From: AP-15 sp963701815
Lineage (GTDB): Bacteria; Pseudomonadota; Alphaproteobacteria; ATCC43930; CGMCC-115725
DNA: 64,000 bases
NCBI GenBank assembly: GCA_963701815.1
Contig: CAVPBN010000050.1
Location: forward strand, 62,001-126,000
Direction of reading: 5' to 3'
The notes below the pieces were generated by a model. The model was not told the DNA's origin. It ran no database searches and worked only from the letters and a program-made list of their open reading frames with translations. Position 1 is the stretch's first letter. Each line of letters opens with the position of its first letter. Below, in pieces: positions 31,418-41,023 of the stretch. A program made the translations under genes and the position numbers.

Positions 31418-32077
31418 ATGTTCGCCGAATCCGACCTGATCCCGCTCTCTGCCCTGCAGCATTTCGTCGTCTGCCCGCGGCAATGCGCGCTGATCCATCT
31501 CGAAGCGGTGTGGATCGAGAACGAACGCACCGCCGAGGGGCGGGTCGAGCACGAGCGGGTCGATCGCGGCGGCGCCGAGACGCGGGGCGGGGTGCGGCGC
31601 GCCTATGGCGTGCCGTTGCGCTCGCTCAGGCTCGGCCTTGCCGGGCGGGCCGACGCGGTCGAGTTCCACGCCGTGCCCGGCGGCGGCCCGGAGCGGCCGT
31701 TCCCGGTCGAGCACAAGCGCGGCCGGCCCAAGGCCGGCGACGAGGACCGGGTGCAGCTCTGCGCCCAGGCAATGTGTCTCGAAGAGATGCTGGGCGTGCC
31801 GGTGCCTTCGGGTGCGCTGTTCTATGGCAAGACGAGGCGGCGGACCGATGTCGCGTTCGACGCGGCGCTGCGCCGCCGCACCGAGCAGGTGGCGGCCGAA
31901 ACCCGCGCCCTGTTCGCAGCCGGCGCGACACCGCCGCCGCCGGCGGTGGCGCCGTGCAAATCATGCTCGCTGCTCGCCGCCTGCCGCCCGGATGCCTTCC
32001 GTCGCCGGCGCGGCGGCGTCGCCGGCTGGATCGAGGGCCGGCTCGCCGAGGCGGAGCAGCCGGTCGAGCTGCCGTGA
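31418..32077 (+). CDS. cas4: Cas4 nuclease
   Basis: A 219-residue PD-(D/E)XK nuclease with an iron-sulfur cluster that trims prespacers and helps choose PAM-bearing DNA for Cas1-Cas2. The first cluster cysteine region is VVCPRQCALIHLE and the last three are in CKSCSLLAACRP. The nuclease core shows GRADAVEFH, FPVEHKRGRPK and DRVQLCAQAMCLEEM, with QxxxY replaced by QLCAQ. Its stop overlaps the cas1 GTG start as GTGA, implying coupled translation. Confidence 0.94.
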   Translation: MFAESDLIPLSALQHFVVCPRQCALIHLEAVWIENERTAEGRVEHERVDRGGAETRGGVRRAYGVPLRSLRLGLAGRADAVEFHAVPGGGPERPFPVEHKRGRPKAGDEDRVQLCAQAMCLEEMLGVPVPSGALFYGKTRRRTDVAFDAALRRRTEQVAAETRALFAAGATPPPPAVAPCKSCSLLAACRPDAFRRRRGGVAGWIEGRLAEAEQPVELP

Positions 32078-33105
32078 GGCGCCATCTCAACACCCTCTTC
32101 GTCACCACCGAGGGCGCCTATCTCGCCAAGGATGGCGAGTGCCTGGCGGCGCGCGTCGACGGCGAGACGCGGCTGCGCATCCCGATCGCCGCGATCGAGA
32201 GCGTGGTCTGCATCGGCCGCGTCTCGTGCAGCCCGCAGGCGCTGGAGCACTGCGCGCTGAACGGCGTCGCGGTCACCCATCTGACCGGATCGGGCCGCTT
32301 TATGGCGCGGCTCGAAGGGCCGGTCTCGGGCAACGTTCTGGTCCGGCGGACGCAATATCGCTGGGCCGACGATCCCGCCCGCACCGCCGATCTCGCCCGC
32401 GCCTTCATCACCGGCAAGATCGCCAATGCGAAACTCGTGTTGCGCCGGGGCGCGCGCGAGGCCGCCACCTCGGCCTCGGGCAGCGAATTGGCGCAGGCAG
32501 CCGACCGGCTCGACCATCTGCTGCGGCGGCTGCCGTACGAAACGGACCTGGAGGTATTGCGCGGCAACGAGGGCGAGGCCGGCCGGCTCTATTGGGCGGC
32601 GTTTTCGTCGTTGATCGCCGGCGGCGACGGGGCAATGACCTTTGCCGGGCGCAGCCGGCGGCCGCCGCTCGATCCGATGAACGCGCTGCTGTCGTTTCTC
32701 TATACGCTTCTCGCCCACGACATCCGCGCCGCATTGGAGGCGCAGGGTCTCGACCCGCAGGTCGGCTATCTGCACCGCGACCGGCCTGGACGGCCCGGTC
32801 TCGCACTCGACATGATGGAGGAGTTCCGTGCGGTCCTCGCCGACCGGCTGGCGCTGACCCTGGTCAATCGCGGGCAGGTGCGCGCCCAGGGTTTTCGCCG
32901 GCTGGACGGCGGCGGCGTAACGATGGACGACGCCACCAGGCGCAGCGTGATCACCGCCTGGCAGGAGCGAAAGCGCGACGAGCGCCGCCACCCGTTTCTC
33001 GACGAATCGGCGCCGCTGGGCCTCTTCTGGCATCTCCAGGCATTGCTGCTGAAGCGGCACATGCGCGGCGATCTCGACGGCTACCCGCCCTGCCTGTGGC
33101 GGTAG
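32074..33105 (+). CDS. cas1: Cas1 integrase
   Basis: A 343-residue type I-C Cas1 that inserts new spacers at the leader end of the array. The GTG start at 32074 overlaps the cas4 stop. Typical segments are HLNTLFVTTEGAYLAKDGE at the N-terminus and LRGNEGEAGRLYW with a catalytic glutamate. PLDPMNALLSFLYTLLAHD follows, then VGYLHRDRPGRPGLALDMME with the catalytic histidine and aspartate. The frame is intact and it ends four bases before cas2. Confidence 0.95.
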   Translation: MRRHLNTLFVTTEGAYLAKDGECLAARVDGETRLRIPIAAIESVVCIGRVSCSPQALEHCALNGVAVTHLTGSGRFMARLEGPVSGNVLVRRTQYRWADDPARTADLARAFITGKIANAKLVLRRGAREAATSASGSELAQAADRLDHLLRRLPYETDLEVLRGNEGEAGRLYWAAFSSLIAGGDGAMTFAGRSRRPPLDPMNALLSFLYTLLAHDIRAALEAQGLDPQVGYLHRDRPGRPGLALDMMEEFRAVLADRLALTLVNRGQVRAQGFRRLDGGGVTMDDATRRSVITAWQERKRDERRHPFLDESAPLGLFWHLQALLLKRHMRGDLDGYPPCLWR

Positions 33106-33109
33106 GGCG

Positions 33110-33400
33110 ATGCTGGTCGTCGTCAGCTACGATGTCGACACGACCGATGCGGCGGGGCGCCGTCGGCTCCGGCGCATCGCCAAAACCTGTCAGGACCGCG
33201 GTCAGCGGGTGCAGTTCTCGGTGTTCGAGTGCGAGGTCGCTCCGGCCGACTGGGTAAAGCTCCGGGCGAGGCTGCTCGACGAGATGGATCAGGCGAGGGA
33301 CAGCCTGCGCTTCTATTTTCTCGGCGCGGACGGCAAGCGGCGGATCGAACATGCCGGCAACCGCAAGCCCGTCGACTTGGATGGGGCCTTGATGGTGTGA
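33110..33400 (+). CDS. cas2: Cas2, adaptation complex subunit
   Basis: A 96-residue ferredoxin-fold protein that bridges two Cas1 dimers. The N-terminal strand MLVVVSYDVDTTD carries the conserved aspartate; RRLRRIAKTCQDRGQRVQFSV and SLRFYFLGA follow, as usual for I-C Cas2. It is the last cas gene and is followed by the leader and array. Confidence 0.95.
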   Translation: MLVVVSYDVDTTDAAGRRRLRRIAKTCQDRGQRVQFSVFECEVAPADWVKLRARLLDEMDQARDSLRFYFLGADGKRRIEHAGNRKPVDLDGALMV

Positions 33401-33589
33401 GGCGCCGTTCGCGCGCGCACCCGAAGCGGCCGGCCCAAACCCGCGAGGTTCGCGCCATGGGTAAGTCGTTGAATACAGCCGATGACGCTCACGGCTCTGG
33501 TCGCCGACGCGGCTCGATTTGCGTGCCCGTGAGGGGGCCGCGCATCCGCGGCCCTTCCCTCCGGAGCATCAACAAGCTATGCACACCAA
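33401..33589 (+). promoter_or_regulatory. CRISPR leader
   Basis: These 189 bases between cas2 and the first repeat are the leader, the side where new spacers enter. A perfect eight-pair hairpin (GGGCCGCG at 33535, CGCGGCCC at 33547) lies about 35 bases before repeat 1. Polarity agrees with the repeat ending ATTGAAAC and with decay at the far end of the array. Confidence 0.7.
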
Positions 33590-35293
33590 GTCGCCCCCCG
33601 CACGGGGGGCGCGGATTGAAACGGTACGCCGCAGTCGATGCCAGCGTCGTCGCAGGTCGCCCCCCGCACGGGGGGCGCGGATTGAAACAGTCGCGCTGAG
33701 CGATCGCTGATCGATGCCAGCGCCGTGTCGCCCCCCGCACGGGGGGCGCGGATTGAAACAGGTCTGCCGTCGATGAGCCTGATCGCGACCTGCCAGTCGC
33801 CCCCCGCACGGGGGGCGCGGATTGAAACACTTAGTGACGCACGGTCGTCAGGCCGCGATACGTGCGTCGCCCCCCGCACGGGGGGCGCGGATTGAAACTT
33901 GTCATGTCGGGCTTTGACCAGATCGCTGGCGTCGCCCCCCGCACGGGGGGCGCGGATTGAAACGTCGCAGCGGCAGCGATTGCGGTCACGCTTACGGCGT
34001 CGCCCCCCGCACGGGGGGCGCGGATTGAAACGCGTCGACGTCGGCCGGTATCGGCCAGCGCGCACCGGTCGCCCCCCGCACGGGGGGCGCGGATTGAAAC
34101 TGCGGTCCGACGAGCCATGCTCGACTCGTCGCAGGTCGCCCCCCGCACGGGGGGCGCGGATTGAAACTCGCGTGCCGCCGGCGCGATCAGCCGATCGCTA
34201 GGTCGCCCCCCGCACGGGGGGCGCGGATTGAAACTCGCATCGAGCCGCGCCAATGCCGACGACCGCTGCGGGTCGCCCCCCGCACGGGGGGCGCGGATTG
34301 AAACGCCGCCGGCACCGCGGTCGACATCGTCGGTCGCCCCCCGCACGGGGGGCGCGGATTGAAACAGCTCCGAGACCGCGCCATGCGGCGCAGGTCGCCC
34401 CCCGCACGGGGGGCGCGGATTGAAACCTCGGCTATCGAGCGCGGCTGCCGTCACGGCGCGTCGCCCCCCGCACGGGGGGCGCGGATTGAAACATGCATCG
34501 ACGCATGCCGATGCGACGCCAGCGTGCGGTCGCCCCCCGCACGGGGGGCGCGGATTGAAACTGCAGCGCGCGAGCAGCCGCACGCCGATCGCGTCGCGTC
34601 GCCCCCCGCACGGGGGGCGCGGATTGAAACTCGAGCTCGGCAGCGCCACACGTCCGCGCGCGATGCCGATGGTCGCCCCCCGCGCGGGGGGCGCGGATTG
34701 AAACATCGGTCGGCGCCAGCTGACCGACGGCTGCGCCACGGTCGCCCCCCGCACGGGGGGCGCGGATTGAAACACGTCGAGCGCCTGCCGAGCGCCGTCA
34801 AGCGCTGGGTCGCCCCCCGCACGGGGGGCGCGGATTGAAACGACGTGCGACGCTCAGGTCGCGCGCCGTCGCTGTGTCGCCCCCCGCGCGGGGGGCGCGG
34901 ATTGAAACGACGCGCCTAGGTCGCACGCCATCGGCGCTGGTCGCCCCCCGCACGGGGGGCGCGGATTGAAACTGATCGCCGACGCTGCCGGCATGCGGCC
35001 GTCAGTCGCCCCCCGCACGGGGGGCGCGGATTGAAACAGCATGCGGCGCACATCGCCGGTGATGACGCCGGTCGCCCCCCGCACGGGGGGCGCGGATTGA
35101 AACATCGGCGCTCGGCGACAGCACTAGCCGGCTCTGTCGCCCCCCGCACGGGGGGCGCGGATTGAAACTGATTGCCGTTGCCGTAACTATCGGCCAGCGT
35201 GGTCGCCCCCCGCACGGGGGGCGCGGATTGAAATGGGTGCGCGATCCAGCCGACGCCGTTCCACACCTGTACCCCGCGCTGGGGGGATGAAAC
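33590..35293 (+). CRISPR. Type I-C CRISPR array, 25 repeats plus one degenerate repeat
   Basis: Repeats of 33 bases begin GTCGCCCCCC, have the loop GCAC, then GGGGGGCGCGG, and end ATTGAAAC. GCCCCCC pairs with GGGGGGC to give the I-C hairpin cut by Cas5c. I located starts at 33590, 33656, 33727, 33796, 33866, 33931, 33999, 34068, 34135, 34202, 34272, 34333, 34394, 34460, 34529, 34598, 34672, 34741, 34809, 34876, 34940, 35005, 35071, 35136 and 35202. Spacers range from 28 to 41 bases. Repeats at 34672 and 34876 have GCGC in the loop. The repeat at 35202 ends in AAAT, and a shortened, altered copy ends the array. Confidence 0.98.
35269..35293 (+). repeat. Degenerate terminal CRISPR repeat
   Basis: After a final spacer-length stretch, a copy reading GTACCCCGCGCTGGGG and ending GATGAAAC closes the array. 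It has lost much of the stem symmetry. Such decay marks the leader-distal, oldest end. Confidence 0.7.
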
Positions 35294-35309
35294 TAGGTAA
35301 GCTGGCCCG

Positions 35310-36257
35310 TCACATTTGCTGGATCGCCGAGAGCAGCCAGTTGCCGCCGCGGCGGCGGACAAAGGTCCACATCTCCTCGGCCTCGACAGGGGTGCGCGGG
35401 TCGCCGCCGACGACAAAATCCGCGTCGCCCGGCGACCGTCCGAGCCGGACGACGTAATCCACCGCACGCCAACGCATCAAGGCGCTCGCATATTGCAGAT
35501 CGCCCTGCTCCCAGCTCTCGTTCAGTTCGCCGCCGAGCAGATTGACGCCGGAGACGACGTTTTGCACCCCCTGGCTTGCGTTACGGGCCAACTCGTCCGA
35601 GAAATAGCTCAGCATTTCGGGTGTCATCAGCTGTCGCAGACGGCCGAGATCGGCCGCACTCCACGCCTGCTGCACCGCGGCATGGATCTGCTGAAACGTG
35701 TCGAGATCGGCATCGGCGAGGTTGACGTCGCGGCCGCGATCCGCTGTCCGGTCGGCCGCCGCCGCCCCGGCCGAACGCGCCGTCAACCCCTGTCCGCCGC
35801 CGAATCCGCCCGACGAGAAGCCCCGGCGGAACAGCCGCACGACAAACCAGACCAGCAGCCCCAACAGCAGCAGCCGCATCACCGTCCCGATGCCGGCGCC
35901 AAACCCGCCGCCGCCCGCGGCCCAGGCGCTGTGGCCGAACAGCCACGAGCCGAACAGGCCGCCGGCAATCCCGGTCAGGAACGGGTGCCGCTGCATGAAG
36001 CCGCCGCCATAATTGTACCCGCCCGAGCCATAGGGCGCCGCGGTCTGCGGCATCGGCGCCAGGCTGCGGCCGAGCGGCTGCGCGCCGTTGTTTTCCCAGC
36101 TTCGCGACCCCCGGCTGCCCATGCCCGATGAATTGCCGCCAAAGGAATGGCCCGCCCGCGCTTCGGCGGGGGCAGGGGCGAAGGCGAGGGCGAGCAACAG
36201 GCTCGCACAACAGCAGACCGTCAGGATGATGCGCCAATTCGTCAGCCGTATCGACAT
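35310..36257 (-). CDS. Tim44-like domain protein, membrane-anchored
   Basis: A 315-residue protein with a signal-like N-terminus (IILTVCCCASLLLALAFAPAPAEA). A glycine-rich low-complexity region (GSGGYNYGGGF, SSGGFGGGQG) surrounds a hydrophobic helix (VMRLLLLGLLVWFVVRLF). A C-terminal Tim44-like domain follows (FQQIHAAVQQAWSAADLGRLRQLMTPEMLSYF and WTFVRRRGGNWLLSAIQQ; quoted as separate parts of one domain). The function in bacteria is not established; a role in membrane protein handling is suggested by the fold. It ends 16 bases from the CRISPR array and appears complete. Confidence 0.85.
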   Translation of the reverse strand: MSIRLTNWRIILTVCCCASLLLALAFAPAPAEARAGHSFGGNSSGMGSRGSRSWENNGAQPLGRSLAPMPQTAAPYGSGGYNYGGGFMQRHPFLTGIAGGLFGSWLFGHSAWAAGGGGFGAGIGTVMRLLLLGLLVWFVVRLFRRGFSSGGFGGGQGLTARSAGAAAADRTADRGRDVNLADADLDTFQQIHAAVQQAWSAADLGRLRQLMTPEMLSYFSDELARNASQGVQNVVSGVNLLGGELNESWEQGDLQYASALMRWRAVDYVVRLGRSPGDADFVVGGDPRTPVEAEEMWTFVRRRGGNWLLSAIQQM

Positions 36258-36464
36258 CGCTCGGCTCGCTCGAGTGCCGGAGAACGGGAAAAGACTGGAA
36301 CGAATATGGGGGCGTTGCGGCGGCGGCGTAAGCCGACGCCGATCGACCCGTCGCTTGATTGCCAAACCGCCCGCCCCCAAATAATCGCCATTGGATGCGT
36401 GCTGCCTGGGCGCCGCGCACGGGCCCGGCTCGACACTCTCGCTCGCTGGTGGGGAGAACGGCGC
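36258..36464. other. Divergent intergenic region, Tim44-like gene/hsp20
   Basis: This 207-base gap must contain the promoters of both genes. Near its right end CTCTC at 36436-36440 can pair with the Shine-Dalgarno GGGAG at 36452-36456 of hsp20, which could limit translation at low temperature. I saw no CIRCE element. Confidence 0.35.
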
Positions 36465-36950
36465 ATGTCGCGATTGTCTCTGTTCAATTCTCCGCTGTTG
36501 CTCGGGTTCGACCATTTCGAACGCGCGCTCGACCGGGTCAGCAAGGTCTCGAACGACGGCTACCCGCCATACAACATAGAGCAGATCGGCGACCACGCGC
36601 TGCAGATCACGCTGGCGGTCGCCGGCTTTACGATGACCGATCTCAACATCACCGTAGAGGACAACCAGCTGGTCATCCGAGGTCGGCTGACCGACGACGC
36701 CGACCGGGTCTATCTGCATCGCGGTATCGCCGCCCGGCAGTTCCAGCGATCGTTCGTCCTGGCGGAAGGGATCGAGGTCAGCGGGGCTTGGCTCGACAAC
36801 GGGCTGCTCCATGTCGATCTCGTTCGACCCGAACTCGAGAGCCGGGTGCGCACCGTTGAAATCAGAACCGGCGGTGAGGCGAGAAAGGTCGGGGTCGAGC
36901 GAGGCGCCGCTCGGAGCGAGAGCGTTTTCGGCGGACCGGACGAACGGTGA
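36465..36950 (+). CDS. Hsp20-family small heat-shock protein
   Basis: A 161-residue alpha-crystallin-domain chaperone that holds unfolded proteins during heat stress. It begins MSRLSLFNSPLLLGFDHFE. The core is PPYNIEQIGDHALQITLAVAGF and VEDNQLVIRGRL, with RQFQRSFVLAEGIEVSGAWLDNGLLHVDL near the end, the class A alphaproteobacterial pattern. The start at 36465 has GGGGAGA about nine bases upstream. DUF1150 follows, a pairing seen widely in alphaproteobacteria. Confidence 0.92.
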   Translation: MSRLSLFNSPLLLGFDHFERALDRVSKVSNDGYPPYNIEQIGDHALQITLAVAGFTMTDLNITVEDNQLVIRGRLTDDADRVYLHRGIAARQFQRSFVLAEGIEVSGAWLDNGLLHVDLVRPELESRVRTVEIRTGGEARKVGVERGAARSESVFGGPDER

Positions 36951-36988
36951 CGCGTGTCGCGGCGTCTGCAATTTCGAGGGATCGTACA

Positions 36989-37204
36989 ATGAGCCAGATC
37001 GAACGGATGCGCCGCCTGTCGCAGCGGGAGCTGGCGCTCTTCGGCATGCAGGATGTCGCCTATATCAAGCAGGTCGCGGTCAATGACGGGACCGGCTACG
37101 CGGTCCATGCCGCCGACGGAACGCAGATCGCCGTGATGCCCGACCGCGATGTCGCGTTCGCCACAGTGCGTCAGCATGACCTTGAACCGTTGAGCGTCCA
37201 TTAA
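36989..37204 (+). CDS. DUF1150 family protein
   Basis: A 71-residue protein reading MSQIERMRRLSQRELALFGMQ at its N-terminus, then DVAYIKQV, YAVHAADGTQIAVMPDR and AFATVRQHDLEPLSVH. The family is small, restricted mainly to alphaproteobacteria and often sits next to hsp20 genes; no biochemical role is known to me. The ATG at 36989 fits the family N-terminus better than an upstream ATG at 36947 that overlaps hsp20. Confidence 0.88.
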   Translation: MSQIERMRRLSQRELALFGMQDVAYIKQVAVNDGTGYAVHAADGTQIAVMPDRDVAFATVRQHDLEPLSVH

Positions 37205-37288
37205 GCCCGGTTTATCCCGCGTGGCCTTGTATGGGCTCTCTTTCCTCTGACCGCTTGACCTTGTATCGGAGGTGATTGCGGCCGGCAA

Positions 37289-37753
37289 TCAGCCGGGGCT
37301 CCTGGCCGTGCGGTCGGTCAGCAGGCCGTACAGCGCATCCCCACGATCGGTCCCGCGGAGCTTGCCGCAGACGCTCCGGTCGCGCAGCAACCGGGAAACC
37401 AGCGCCAGGGCCTTCAGATGGTCGGCCCCGGCATTCTCCGGGGCGAGCAGCGCAAAGATCAGGTCCACCGGCTGATCGTCGATCGCTTCGAACGGGATCG
37501 GCCGTTCCAGCCGGGCAAAGATGCCGTACAGCCTGTCGAGCCCGGCAAGCTTGCCGTGCGGGATGGCGATCCCCATGCCGATCCCGGTGGTGCCCAGACG
37601 CTCGCGCTCCAGCAGGACATCGTAGATCGCGCGGTCGTGGACCTTGGTGATCGCCGCCGCCCGGCGCGCGAGCTCCTGCAACGCCTGCTTCTTGTTTGCC
37701 GCTCGCAATTGCGGGAGGACACTCCCCGGCGTGATCAGATCGGCGATTTCCAT
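37289..37753 (-). CDS. ptsN: Nitrogen PTS regulatory protein EIIA-Ntr
   Basis: A 154-residue PTS IIA domain of the fructose/mannitol type that receives phosphate from NPr and regulates metabolism and potassium transport. The phosphorylated histidine lies in GMGIAIPHGKL; other motifs are AIYDVLLERERLGTTGIG and VDLIFALLAPENAGADHLKAL. The start MEIADLITPG at 37753 matches the family. It closes the lptC-lptA-lptB-rpoN-hpf-ptsN series. Confidence 0.94.
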   Translation of the reverse strand: MEIADLITPGSVLPQLRAANKKQALQELARRAAAITKVHDRAIYDVLLERERLGTTGIGMGIAIPHGKLAGLDRLYGIFARLERPIPFEAIDDQPVDLIFALLAPENAGADHLKALALVSRLLRDRSVCGKLRGTDRGDALYGLLTDRTARSPG

Positions 37754-37872
37754 AGCCCGGCCCGGCAATTTCTGCGCCGTTCTATCTCGGTCGCCGGATG
37801 CCGCCCGCGACGACAAAACGTAGGTCCACGCATCCGGTCAAAGGGGTCGCCCGATCGCCGCTTCGCCGACGG

Positions 37873-38500
37873 TCAGGGCTTGAGCTTGCCGGTCCGCAAT
37901 GCGGCGGCGAATTCGGGATCGATCCACCCGATGTTTCCGTCGGGACGCCGAAAGACAACGTTGAGTTCGCCATGCGAGCGGTTGCGGAACAGCAGCACCG
38001 GCGCGTCGGCGAGATCCATCCGCATCGACGCTTCGCCGACGGTCAGACTCGGCAAGTCGGTGCTGGCCTCGGCGATCACCGCCGGGGCGCCGGTCGAAGC
38101 CTCTCCTCCCCCGGTTTCACCGTCTTCTTCGGCATCCTCGCTGACCGGGGCCAGCACGTAATTTCGCGCCCGCTCCACCGCTTCCGCGGCGCTCGCGCGT
38201 CTTGCCGTGGTGATGACGCAGTCGACGCTTGTAGCGCCGCAGCTGCTTGGCGACCCGTTCGGCCGCCGCGTCAAAGGCCGTATAGGCATCGAATGAGGTC
38301 CCTCCGGCATTGACGACGATCCCGCGACCGATATGAACCGACAGATCGGCCCGGATCGAATGTGCCTCCTTGGAGACGACCAAATGCGCCTCGATCGCCG
38401 TACCGAAATATTTTTCGAGCGTCGCGTCGAGACGCCCCGCGACATGCTCACGCAAGGCGTCGCCTATATCGACCTGCTTGCCCGATATGCTCAACTGCAT
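37873..38500 (-). pseudogene. hpf: Ribosome hibernation promoting factor, long form, one frameshift
   Basis: Long HPF dimerises 70S ribosomes into inactive 100S particles in stationary phase. The N-terminal S30AE domain begins MQLSISGKQVDIGDALREHV and ends KRRLRHHHGK. The C-terminal dimerisation domain, MRMDLADAPVLLFRNRSHGELNVVFRR (given as the domain's leading stretch VLLFRNRSHGELNVVFRRPD), is in another frame. One extra base near 38202 separates them. The gene sits in its usual place between rpoN and ptsN, so it is probably functional in the organism. Confidence 0.88.
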
Positions 38501-38648
38501 GAAGCAATGGCCTTTTTTTGCCGGCGACGGCGCTGATCGGCCGCTCCGGGAGTCCAGAACTGGTAACCCGCCAAACGGCAATCAAGCCGAGCTCATGCCG
38601 GATGCCCGGGAAAAGGGCAACGGGTTCGCCCGGTGCAGGCGAGGTTTC

Positions 38649-40146
38649 TCATAACGCGAACAGCTTTTCTCGGCGGCGCTGGACCGAGGACGGGATGCGC
38701 ATTGCCTCGCGGTACTTGGCGACGGTGCGCCGGGCAATGTCGACGCCCTCGCCCTGCAACAATTCGACGATCCGCTCATCCGACAGCGTGCCGCCGGGCA
38801 GTTCTCCGTCGATCAGGCCGCGGATCCGATGCCGCACTGCCTCGGCCGAATGCGCGTCGCCGCCGCGCGATCCGGGAATCGACGAGGTGAAAAAATATTT
38901 CAGCTCATAAAGGCCGCGCGGCGTCGCCATGTGCTTGTTGCTGGTCACTCGGCTGACTGTGCTCTCGTGCATGCCGATCGCATCGGCGATGTCGCGCAGA
39001 ATCAGGGGCCGCAGAGACTGGACCCCCCGGCGGAAAAAGCCGTCTTGCTGACGAACTATTTCGGCGGCGACCTTGAGGATGGTCGTCGCCCTCTGATGCA
39101 GCGATTTGACCAGCCAATTCGCGGCTTGCAGCCGATCGCTCAGATAGTCCTTCTCCGCCTTGTTGCGGGTCGCCCGGCTGACCTCTGCATGATAGCGGTT
39201 GTTGACCAGCACCCTGGGCAGGGTCTCGGCGTTGAGTTCGACGATCCAACCTCCCTGCGGTTCCGCCCGCATCAGGATGTCGGGCACCACCGGCTGCGCC
39301 AGCGGCGGGTCGAAAGCGAGGCCCGGCCGGGGATCGAGCTGTTTGATCTCGCCGATCATCTCCGCCACATCCTCGGCGTCGACCCGGCATACCCGCACCA
39401 GCGCGGCGATGTTGCGGGCGGCAAGCAGCGGCAGATTCTCGAGCAATGTCTGCATGGCCGGATCGAGCCGGTTGCGCTCGCGCAGCTGCAGAGCCAGGCA
39501 TTCGGCGAGGTCGCGGGCGAATACCCCGGCCGGATCGAATTGCTGGAGCCTGCACCAAAATCATCTCGACCCGGCCGGGGTCGCAGCCGAGGAGCGTCGC
39601 GACCCAGTCGAGTTCGCCGGTCAGATAGCCGGCCTCGTCGAGCAGGTCGACCAAATGCAGCGCGATGACCCGGTCGCCGGGGTCGCTCAAATCGGCGCCT
39701 ATCTGCTCGATCACATGCTCGCGCAAGGTGCGCGGCCGGCTCGCGGTCTGCTCGATCGACGGACGGTCTCCGGCGCTGAACGATCCGATGCGCTGGCGCC
39801 AGGTTTGCGGCTCGCCGCCGAAATCGACCGACCCGTCTCCTTCGTCTCCCGATGCGATGCGCCAGTTCTCGGCGGCATCGGGAGCAAACTTATCGGCGAG
39901 CGTCTCGGGCAACGCCGGCGGCGGCGCTTTCTCGACGGCGCCGTCCGCGCCGATCTGCGCTGCTTCGGCGAGCCCGCGCTCGCGCCGCTCCAGCAGCGGG
40001 TTCTGCTGGATTTCGGCATCGACGAAATCGACCAGCTCGAGGTTCGACAGCTGCAGCATCTTGATCGCCTGCTGCAACTGCGGCGTCATCACCAGAGCCT
40101 GCGATTGGCGCAGCTCAAGCCGTTGCGAAAAGCCGATTCTGTTCAA
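38649..40146 (-). pseudogene. rpoN: RNA polymerase sigma-54 factor, one frameshift
   Basis: Sigma-54 directs transcription of nitrogen and other regulons with enhancer-binding activators. The glutamine-rich region I reads QRLELRQSQALVMTPQLQQAI. The core-binding region has NPLLERR and DRVIALHLVDLLDEAGYL. The DNA-binding end has ILRDIADAIGMHESTVSRVTSNK and the RpoN box ARRTVAKYREAMRIPS. An extra base near 39548 splits the gene; removing it gives LQQFDPAGVFARDLAECLAL. A break in this conserved gene with all motifs intact points to assembly error. Confidence 0.93.
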
Positions 40147-40174
40147 ATTACCATCACGCTCCGCTCGGAGCGGC

Positions 40175-41023
40175 TTATAGGCTAAACCGATCGCCGAGGA
40201 AAACGCGTCTTACATCGACATCGGCAACGATTGCGGCGGGCACGCCCTCCATCAGCACCTGGCCTTCGTGAAGGATGTAGGCGCGATCGACGATGTCCAG
40301 GGTCTCGCGCACATTGTGGTCGGTGATCAGGACGCCGATGCCGCGATCCTTGAGATGGCCGACGAGGTCGCGGATATCGGCGACCGCAATCGGATCGATC
40401 CCGGCGAGCGGCTCGTCGAGGAGGATGAAATGAGGCTGGGTCGCGAGTGCGCGAGCGATCTCGCAGCGCCGGCGTTCGCCGCCGGAGAGCGCCATTGCCG
40501 GCGTCCGCCGCAAATGGGTAATCGAGAACTCAGCCAGCAATTCTTCGAGCATCGCCTCGCGCAGGTCCGGCTGGGGTTCGGCGATTTCAAGGACGGCTCG
40601 GATGTTCTGCTCGACGCTGAGGCCGCGAAAGATAGACGCCTCCTGCGGCAGATAGCCGATGCCGAGACGGGCGCGCCGATACATCGGCAGATCGGTGATG
40701 TCCTGGTTGTTCAGCCTGACGACACCGGTGTCGGCGGTGATCAGGCCGGTGATGATATAGAAGCAGGTGGTCTTGCCGGCGCCGTTGGGTCCGAGCAGCC
40801 CGACTACCTCGCCCCGCTGTACCGAGACGTTGACGCCGCGAAGAACCGGCCGCCGCCTGAAGCTTTTTCCGAGCCCTTGACCGAGCAAGCCCCGCTCTGT
40901 CCGGCCGCGCGCCGCGGGACCGGGGGCTGTCCGGCTGCGATTGTCGGCGACGAGTCGGGGTCTGCCGGACTCCGCCGCCGACGGCTCCAAATAGGAGCGG
41001 GACGGGACGGGTCTCGCCCTCAT
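40175..41023 (-). CDS. lptB: LPS export ABC transporter ATP-binding protein LptB
   Basis: A 282-residue ATPase that powers extraction of LPS from the inner membrane with LptFG. Walker A is GLLGPNGAGKTTCFY, the Q-loop is YLPQEASIFRGLSVEQN, the signature is LSGGERRRCEIARAL and Walker B is FILLDEPLAGIDP. An H-loop follows in LITDHNVRETL. About 45 N-terminal residues are extra compared with E. coli LptB; a later start is possible. The gene overlaps lptA by four bases. Confidence 0.93.
   Translation of the reverse strand: MRARPVPSRSYLEPSAAESGRPRLVADNRSRTAPGPAARGRTERGLLGQGLGKSFRRRPVLRGVNVSVQRGEVVGLLGPNGAGKTTCFYIITGLITADTGVVRLNNQDITDLPMYRRARLGIGYLPQEASIFRGLSVEQNIRAVLEIAEPQPDLREAMLEELLAEFSITHLRRTPAMALSGGERRRCEIARALATQPHFILLDEPLAGIDPIAVADIRDLVGHLKDRGIGVLITDHNVRETLDIVDRAYILHEGQVLMEGVPAAIVADVDVRRVFLGDRFSL

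Noticed and set aside
33489..34838. Long open frames across the CRISPR region on both strands
   Set aside because: They are repeats of the same few residues produced by translating the CRISPR repeat; no start site or family supports them.
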